This document shows positions 1 to 4,586 of a DNA stretch of 12,625 nt, piece by piece (the stretch's first letter is position 1; every line of letters starts with the position of its first letter). Below the pieces are notes generated by a model that was given only the letters and a program-made list of their open reading frames with translations, had not been told where the DNA came from and ran no database searches. The position numbers and the translations under genes are program-made. Origin of the DNA: Bacteroidota bacterium (GTDB lineage Bacteria > Bacteroidota > Ignavibacteria > T3Sed10-11); assembly GCA_007128495.1 (NCBI GenBank), contig SKXH01000197.1:1-12625 (forward strand), given 5' to 3'.

Positions 1-769
1 CCTGATCTTCCAACTGTACATTTTCCGGGAACATTCTATCATACATCATAATGCGTTCCTGATCGGATAATGCCTGCATCGCCTGCAGTTGATACTCGAC
101 GGGAAGACTGTGAAATCCCTCCAGTTGAACATCTGCAGCCAGCCGTTGATTAAATGCCTGAAGTTGAATTGAGGACTCTAACTGCTCTAATGCCGCCAGT
201 TGTACATTGGCTGACAACTGGTGATAACCGGCAAGCTGAGTTTCCTCATCGAGTTTTGAGAAGGCAGAGACCAATAACTCAGGCCGGTTTATCTGTCCTT
301 CAAGCACAACGTCGGCATCGGTAATTTGTTGTGCGTCATACCGTTCCGCCCGCTCAACACCGCCTATAGTACCAACCGCTTCATCCGTATCGACCGGAGG
401 ATATAAAAATGCGAAATAAACGATCGCAAAAACAGCAACGACCGCGCCTCCCAGCAATACTGCGGCCTTTTTTCCGGTAAGTAAGCTTTTTGTAGCCATT
501 TGAACCTCCCTAAATAAGTTGAATGATTGTTGATTTTGACTTCTTTGTTGTCGAACCCGCACGTGATTCATTATATGAGCACTCATGTATGATGGCGGAT
601 CTACCATCGGTGATTGATTAAGCGTTTTCGAGAGCGATAAGAGTTCCCGGTAAAGTCTGTCGGCTTCGGGATCCTCATTTAAAATAGTGAAAAGTCGCTT
701 ACTATCTCGAGCTGAATTACAACCATCGATTTCCTTATTAATTAGCTCTATGAGTTTGTCTTTTTTCAT
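1..769 (-). CDS. Membrane anti-sigma-like protein with repeat array, 3' end outside window
   Basis: This open frame of 256 codons runs off the left edge. I read it as a probable cognate anti-sigma factor for the ECF sigma just upstream. Residues 1-90 are soluble, with an anti-sigma-like pattern (IELINKEIDG near 7-16, then a helix around NEDPEADRLYREL). The HxxxCxxC zinc motif of ZAS domains is absent; the only cysteine is Cys17. Residues 101-123 form one hydrophobic membrane helix, so the C-terminus should lie outside the cytoplasm. From about residue 177 to the edge there are repeats of 12-13 residues with a VQL/IQL/YQL core, alternating with Leu and Ala. The ATG at 769 has no visible Shine-Dalgarno; an in-frame ATG at 499 (Met91), just before the membrane helix, has a perfect one. 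Sigma/anti-sigma adjacency is standard for ECF pairs. The call rests on position and architecture, and the repeat region resembles no family I can name. Confidence 0.72.
   Translation of the reverse strand, partial: MKKDKLIELINKEIDGCNSARDSKRLFTILNEDPEADRLYRELLSLSKTLNQSPMVDPPSYMSAHIMNHVRVRQQRSQNQQSFNLFREVQMATKSLLTGKKAAVLLGGAVVAVFAIVYFAFLYPPVDTDEAVGTIGGVERAERYDAQQITDADVVLEGQINRPELLVSAFSKLDEETQLAGYHQLSANVQLAALEQLESSIQLQAFNQRLAADVQLEGFHSLPVEYQLQAMQALSDQERIMMYDRMFPENVQLEDQ
505..511 (-). promoter_or_regulatory. Strong internal Shine-Dalgarno inside the anti-sigma-like gene
   Basis: On the minus strand AGGGAGG is followed by TTCAA and then ATG (499-497). This is close to the ideal match and spacing for ribosome binding, yet it lies in frame inside the longer reading frame that opens at 769. 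Translation from here would give a protein lacking the cytoplasmic N-terminal domain and keeping the membrane helix and repeats. Either two products are made or the annotated N-terminus is not the main one. The sequence match is direct observation; use of the site is inference. Confidence 0.5.
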
Positions 770-822
770 AGACTGACTGAGTTGGTTCTGAATAGGTATT
801 GCGGTTTTTATTTAATGTTCTG

Positions 823-852
823 ATTATAATACAATTTAGATCCCGAAAAGTT
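823..852 (-). promoter_or_regulatory. Possible promoter for the anti-sigma-like gene
   Basis: The 105-nt gap between the sigma and anti-sigma genes contains a perfect minus-strand TATAAT (823-828). A 17-nt spacer separates it from AACTTTT (846-852), which recalls the AACTT core of many ECF -35 elements and is a poor match to TTGACA. This mixed appearance could be autoregulation by the neighbouring ECF sigma or chance in an AT-rich gap. Confidence 0.22.
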
Positions 853-874
853 GGTTAGTATTTAAAATTTTTTA

Positions 875-1441
875 TTACGTTAATATCGTGCGTAATTCCT
901 GTCGTGCGGAAAATAATCTCGATTTAACGGTTTTTTCGGGAATATCCAGGATCTCGCTGATATCACGATACGTTAATTCGCCGAAATGCCGCAATACAAT
1001 TATTACCCGGTGTTCAGGTTTGAGGTTTTCCAGAGCGTTATCGATTCGAGTTTGTAGTTCGTTTTTTGAATATTCGGTTTCGGGATCGTCTTCGATTGAA
1101 TTGTGTGTGTCGTGAAGTTCTACTAAACGCTCTGATTTTTTTATAAAATTAAGCGCCTCATTGACCGCGATTCTGTATATCCAGCTATAAAATGAATGGT
1201 TTGTTTTATAACTGTCAAGTTTTTCATACGCTTTAATAAACGCCGTTTGTGTAATATCTTCCGCATCAGCAGGGTCGCGTAGCATACGGAGAACAATAGT
1301 ATATATCACCCTTTGATATTTTTGTACAATCTCTCCGAATGATTCCATATCCCCGTTCTTGCATCGCTGTATTATTTCGTTATCATTGATTTTGTGCATA
1401 CGATCGACGATACGCTCGCTGGACTCCTTTTGTAGTATCAT
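875..1441 (-). CDS. RNA polymerase sigma factor, ECF (sigma-70) family
   Basis: A 188-residue two-domain sigma factor that would direct RNA polymerase to alternative promoters. Region 2 spans about residues 33-101, with a recognisable DPADAEDITQTAFIKAY stretch for core and -10 contacts. A short acidic linker (about 110-130) replaces region 3, which defines the ECF class. Region 4 spans about 132-185, with the helix-turn-helix LTYRDISEILDIPEKTVKSR for the -35. The start is uncertain: the ATG at 1441 lies 12 nt after the STAS stop without a clear Shine-Dalgarno, and Met15 (ATG at 1399, MHKINDNEII) gives a more typical ECF length but also lacks one. The tight spacing behind the STAS and HATPase genes suggests one transcript. 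The gene downstream is a membrane anti-sigma candidate. The ECF assignment is firm; its position within a partner-switching cluster is the unusual part. Confidence 0.93.
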   Translation of the reverse strand: MILQKESSERIVDRMHKINDNEIIQRCKNGDMESFGEIVQKYQRVIYTIVLRMLRDPADAEDITQTAFIKAYEKLDSYKTNHSFYSWIYRIAVNEALNFIKKSERLVELHDTHNSIEDDPETEYSKNELQTRIDNALENLKPEHRVIIVLRHFGELTYRDISEILDIPEKTVKSRLFSARQELRTILT

Positions 1442-1453
1442 TGCCCGGTGTAC

Positions 1454-1738
1454 TTATTCAATTTCAAATATTTTATCGAATGAGGTATACTTAAATACAT
1501 CTCGTATATGGTCGTTCATATTTATCAACTTTAGTGAATGGCCGTTCTCCTTCAATCGTATTTGCGCGCTGAATAGTATACCGAGGCCGAGACTCGATAT
1601 ATAATCGAGTTCTTTAAGATCTATCACTTTCGAATCGTTTATGTTTTCAAAAACCTTTTTCGCTTTGTCTGCCTGGGAGGCATCCAATCGACCGATCAAC
1701 ATGAGCTTTCCATCTGTACCATGTTCGACATGGAACAT
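1454..1738 (-). CDS. STAS-domain anti-sigma factor antagonist (RsbV/SpoIIAA-like)
   Basis: A 94-residue single STAS domain, the usual size for this class. The phosphorylation loop is intact: LDYISSLGLGIL, with Ser48-Ser49 where SpoIIAA has Ser58-Ser59. By family knowledge the unphosphorylated form binds an RsbW-type kinase and frees what that kinase holds; phosphorylation by the kinase ends this, and a PP2C phosphatase reverses it. Both partners are encoded immediately upstream. The ATG at 1738 lies one base after the stop of the HATPase gene and is preceded by GGAG seven bases away, so the start is secure and translation is probably coupled. The first six codons (MFHVEH) coincide with an imperfect palindrome at 1721-1738. 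Confidence 0.93.
   Translation of the reverse strand: MFHVEHGTDGKLMLIGRLDASQADKAKKVFENINDSKVIDLKELDYISSLGLGILFSAQIRLKENGHSLKLINMNDHIRDVFKYTSFDKIFEIE
1721..1738 (-). repeat. Imperfect palindrome over the STAS start codon, parS-like
   Basis: The minus strand reads ATGTTC-CATGTC-GAACAT, with six-base inverted arms around a six-base centre. The inner 16 bases resemble the ParB site parS (TGTTNCACGTGNAACA) at all but two of the defined positions, but both differences fall in the CACGTG core. It also encodes the first residues of the STAS protein, so coding constraint is an alternative explanation. Confidence 0.3.
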
Positions 1739-1739
1739 A

Positions 1740-2144
1740 TTACTTCTCCAAATGTTTTGTGAGCGTTATTGTGGTGGTTCGATTATTATATTGGTAATCA
1801 ATAGAATCAACCATTTGTTTTACAAGATGAATACCGAGTCCGCCGGGTTGCTTTTGTTGAATATATTCATGAGTGTTTACATCCTCAGATTCTGTAAGAT
1901 CGAACGGCTCGGAATCAAAATCCAGCAATTGAATCACCAGCTTGGTATCGGATTTTTCAAGCGCAACTACCACATCGCTTTTTCCGTCTGACTGGTATTT
2001 CAGAATATTGGTAAATAATTCTTCGATAGCAAGCTGTACCGGATACGCGATCGATGAAGCAATATCATGAGAAGAAACAAATTGCTCAATGAAAGCGAAT
2101 ATATTTTGAAGCGACGATATATCCCTTTTAAACCTTTTTTCCAT
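1740..2144 (-). CDS. RsbW/SpoIIAB-like serine kinase, anti-sigma regulatory factor (HATPase_c_2)
   Basis: A GHKL-type ATP-binding protein of 134 residues, probably the switch kinase that phosphorylates the STAS protein downstream. The N-box is clear (AIEELFTNILKY, residues 39-50; Glu41/Glu42 and Asn46). The G2 box is intact (GGLGIHLVK, 101-109). The G1 region reads LLDFDSEPFD: the usual D-x-G has no glycine, with Ser78 in its place, so ATP binding should be tested before activity is assumed. I chose the ATG at 2144 because MEKRFKRDISSLQNIF matches the usual N-terminus of the family. A TTG at 2165 would add seven residues; neither start has a good Shine-Dalgarno. The stop is one base before the STAS ATG, and the phosphatase gene ends just upstream. 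The target could be the ECF sigma, another sigma elsewhere, or a non-sigma effector. Confidence 0.9.
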   Translation of the reverse strand: MEKRFKRDISSLQNIFAFIEQFVSSHDIASSIAYPVQLAIEELFTNILKYQSDGKSDVVVALEKSDTKLVIQLLDFDSEPFDLTESEDVNTHEYIQQKQPGGLGIHLVKQMVDSIDYQYNNRTTTITLTKHLEK

Positions 2145-2176
2145 TATGACCGGCTTATCGTCCAAATTCTGTTACA

Positions 2177-3904
2177 TTATGATTGTACGGATCGTCTGAT
2201 TGCAACGAGCGTCATATCATCCATCTGCGGTTCATGCTCTGTAAATAACTTAACCTCGTTAAGAATAATATCGATCAATTCTTTCGGCGATACTTTTTTG
2301 TTGGCGGCTACAACCTGCTCAAGCCGTTCCTCACCGAACGGTTCCTGCGCATTATTCATAGCTTCACAAATCCCGTCGGAGTAGACAAGTAACAGGTCGC
2401 CTTCATTTATCTTCATTGTATTTTGTTGATAAGGAAAATTTTCTATAACGCCGATGGGAATGCCTTCGGTTTTCAGGCGTTCCGGTACACTGTTGTTACC
2501 AAAGTAATACGGAAAATCATGGCCTGCATTAACATAGTGGAACTCATGCTTTTCGGGGTCGATAATACCGTAAAAGAGCGTAATAAATTTATCTGAACTG
2601 GTGTTCCCGTGTAAGAGATTATTTGCACGACATATGCACTCCTGGACAGACAGATCGAGCAGTTGTTGATCACGAAGCGTTGCCTGGAGATTTGCCATCA
2701 ACAACGACGCCGGAAGACCCTTTCCCGATACATCGCCTAAACAGAAGGCAATCCGATTGCCGGTACATTTGAAGAAGTCGTACATATCGCCCGATACCGT
2801 TCGTGCAGGTATATTATAAGCAGCAAATTCATATCCCGGTGCCGTCGGTATTTGTTTTGGGAAAAGACTTTTCTGCACTTCGCCCGCTGCGGTCATTTCT
2901 TTTTCCATACTGATCTTTTCCTGTTCCTGCTTATGGAGTCGTGCATTTTCGACGGCAATCGCAGCGTGAACAGAAAGTGCGGATATAAAACTCTCATCAT
3001 CTTTATCGAATGTACCGTGCTTTTTATTTAATAACTGAAACACACCGATAATGTCACCTTCTTTATTTTTCATCGGCATGCACAGCATGGACGTGGTGTG
3101 AAAACCGGTTTTCTTATCTATTTCGGGATTAAACCTGGGATCAAGATATGCATCTTCGATATTAACCACATCGCCGGTGGCAGCAACGTAACCGGCTATC
3201 CCGCTGCCAACCGGCAGTTGAATTTTTACCCGTTCCGAACCAATATAAACTTTCGACCAGAGTTCTTTCTTATCCTTATTTAATAAATATAATGTTCCCC
3301 GCTCTCCGCCGACACTTTCAAGGGCGGTATCGAGTATTACCTTAAGCAATTCATCCAGGTCAAGGGTGGAATTCAGACTTTTGACCGCTTCTATCAGCCG
3401 TTCCATTTTTTTGTACTCAAAATCGAACCTCTGTGTTGAGCGTTCGAGTTCTGCAATGAAATGGTAATTCATTGCGCGAAGTCTGATACTTAGTATCTCA
3501 ACCAATCGTCTGGTAAAATGAAGGTTGGAATTAATAAGGTGATCGAATCCTGTTTTTGGTAAGATGTACACCAGACAATCATCTTCGGCAATGACGTGCG
3601 CCGACCTACTGCGGCCATCGATTACTTCCATCTCACCAAAAAAATCACTGGGATGGAGGAGCGCGAGCATATATTCATCGCCGGTCCTGGTTCTTCTGAC
3701 GATTTTCACACGCCCTTCAACAAGAAGATATAAGTGGTCAGATTCAGTATCTTCATGTAATATGATATCCCCTTGCTTGAACCTCTGCTCCTGCAGATAT
3801 TCACTCACCTCTTCAAATTGCGCATCGGTGAGTGTCTCAAATAAAATATTATACCGCAGCCGCCGATGATATAATTGCTCACCGGGTTTAGCATTCTTAT
3901 CCAT
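2177..3904 (-). CDS. Sensor phosphatase: cNMP-binding + GAF + SpoIIE/RsbU-type PP2C
   Basis: A 575-residue soluble protein with three domains in order. Residues about 20-135 form a cyclic-nucleotide-binding-like beta-roll (FFGEMEVIDGRSRSAHV at 88-104). Residues about 180-325 form a GAF domain, and a coiled helix around 318-345 links it to a SpoIIE-type PP2C domain at about 358-572. Metal-binding positions are present: SGD (Asp373), GDVSGKG (Asp391), YSDG (Asp510) and MDDMTL (562-563). Its family role is dephosphorylation of a phospho-serine on a STAS antagonist, and the STAS gene lies two genes downstream. The GAF and cNMP domains make it an intracellular ligand sensor; the ligands are unknown. 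The ATG at 3904 has AAGGG seven bases upstream. A perfect 15-bp inverted repeat lies about 20 bases before the start. No HTH or membrane helix was seen. Confidence 0.94.
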   Translation of the reverse strand: MDKNAKPGEQLYHRRLRYNILFETLTDAQFEEVSEYLQEQRFKQGDIILHEDTESDHLYLLVEGRVKIVRRTRTGDEYMLALLHPSDFFGEMEVIDGRSRSAHVIAEDDCLVYILPKTGFDHLINSNLHFTRRLVEILSIRLRAMNYHFIAELERSTQRFDFEYKKMERLIEAVKSLNSTLDLDELLKVILDTALESVGGERGTLYLLNKDKKELWSKVYIGSERVKIQLPVGSGIAGYVAATGDVVNIEDAYLDPRFNPEIDKKTGFHTTSMLCMPMKNKEGDIIGVFQLLNKKHGTFDKDDESFISALSVHAAIAVENARLHKQEQEKISMEKEMTAAGEVQKSLFPKQIPTAPGYEFAAYNIPARTVSGDMYDFFKCTGNRIAFCLGDVSGKGLPASLLMANLQATLRDQQLLDLSVQECICRANNLLHGNTSSDKFITLFYGIIDPEKHEFHYVNAGHDFPYYFGNNSVPERLKTEGIPIGVIENFPYQQNTMKINEGDLLLVYSDGICEAMNNAQEPFGEERLEQVVAANKKVSPKELIDIILNEVKLFTEHEPQMDDMTLVAIRRSVQS

Positions 3905-3922
3905 TCGATACCCTTATTTTAG

Positions 3923-3937
3923 GGAACATTGTGTTCC
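3923..3937. repeat. Perfect 15-bp inverted repeat in the phosphatase leader
   Basis: GGAACA-TTG-TGTTCC, six-base arms and a three-base centre, in the 45-nt gap before the phosphatase gene. The size and symmetry suit a dimeric repressor site or a small RNA hairpin. No T-run follows on either strand, so it is a poor intrinsic terminator. Confidence 0.45.
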
Positions 3938-3949
3938 TACAGAATAATT

Positions 3950-4297
3950 CTAATTATGCTTAAAATACCGGTTAACAAATATTTTTTGTACCGTACTTGT
4001 TCTCACGTTATTACCAAATTCAATGCAAAGACCGCACACCGCTATCGTCCGAATATTGATCATACTTCCGCCATAAGTGCATCCGTTAATTTTGGTAATA
4101 AAGGGAGAAACACCGCGCTTATCAAACCACCCACCCGTTATTTCAAACACTCCATCCTCGCGTGCATACAAAGAGTAGGTGGAATTCTGTGTTTTGACAT
4201 AGACAATGTCACCAGCTTGTATATCCTGTCTGAATAGCGTGATACGGCCGTCGGTACTCATTCCGATAAAATGTGAGAGCGATATTCCTTCGGGCAT
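3950..4297 (-). CDS. Small conserved-looking protein of unknown function
   Basis: A 115-residue protein with no signal peptide or membrane segment. It is predicted to be mostly beta strand: short alternating hydrophobic stretches such as RITLFRQDIQAGDIVYVKT, then GVFEITGGWFDK. The most distinctive segment is INGCTYGGSMI (70-80) followed by CGLCIEFGNNV (88-98). From memory this resembles a family of small uncharacterised proteins with a GCTWGGS-type signature; I know no function. Three cysteines (73, 88, 91) could be structural. The ATG at 4297 is preceded by AAAGGA at good spacing, which supports real translation. It stands 45 nt upstream of the phosphatase gene, so it is probably the first gene of the partner-switching transcript. 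A role in that pathway is inference from position only. Confidence 0.75.
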   Translation of the reverse strand: MPEGISLSHFIGMSTDGRITLFRQDIQAGDIVYVKTQNSTYSLYAREDGVFEITGGWFDKRGVSPFITKINGCTYGGSMINIRTIAVCGLCIEFGNNVRTSTVQKIFVNRYFKHN

Positions 4298-4586
4298 ACT
4301 TTTTCCTTTCGGGATTGTAAGTATGTTTTTCAGCTTTATGTCTGGCGGTTTTATCTGGTATTTACTCTACTATTTATAAATAACAGCGATACCGGAATAT
4401 AATCAATTGTAAAACATAAATAAAGACCACAGCTCCATACGACTCAAAAATTTCACGAAGACGGAAACCTCTTAAAAAGACGCCTTTTTCGTATTAATTT
4501 TCACGAAAACACTAAAATCAACGCACCAATCTCCCGATTACCCCGCGATATTCAAGCATATTGAACAGTGCGTTTTTTCACTGAAA
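4298..4586. other. Non-coding region between the kinase block and the partner-switching block
   Basis: No gene was found in these 289 bases. Just after the stop of the kinase gene is a weak hairpin (CAGTG at 4566-4570, CACTG at 4579-4583). A second, A/T-rich hairpin (AAAAAG-ACGC-CTTTTT, 4474-4489) could serve as a poor terminator. The 9-mer tttcacgaa occurs twice (4451-4459 and 4499-4507), like degenerate intergenic repeats of the cacgaaaacac type. The promoter for the leftward transcript probably lies in 4298-4440, an AT-rich stretch, but I found no hexamer pair good enough to name. Confidence 0.5.

Noticed and set aside
1..769. Classical zinc-binding (ZAS) anti-sigma factor
   Set aside because: There is no HxxxCxxC motif; only one cysteine is present. 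Position and topology still favour an anti-sigma role.
4298..4586. Possible promoter hexamers such as TTGATT or TATATT in the gap
   Set aside because: No pair has both acceptable matches and 16-18 nt spacing, so no promoter is named.
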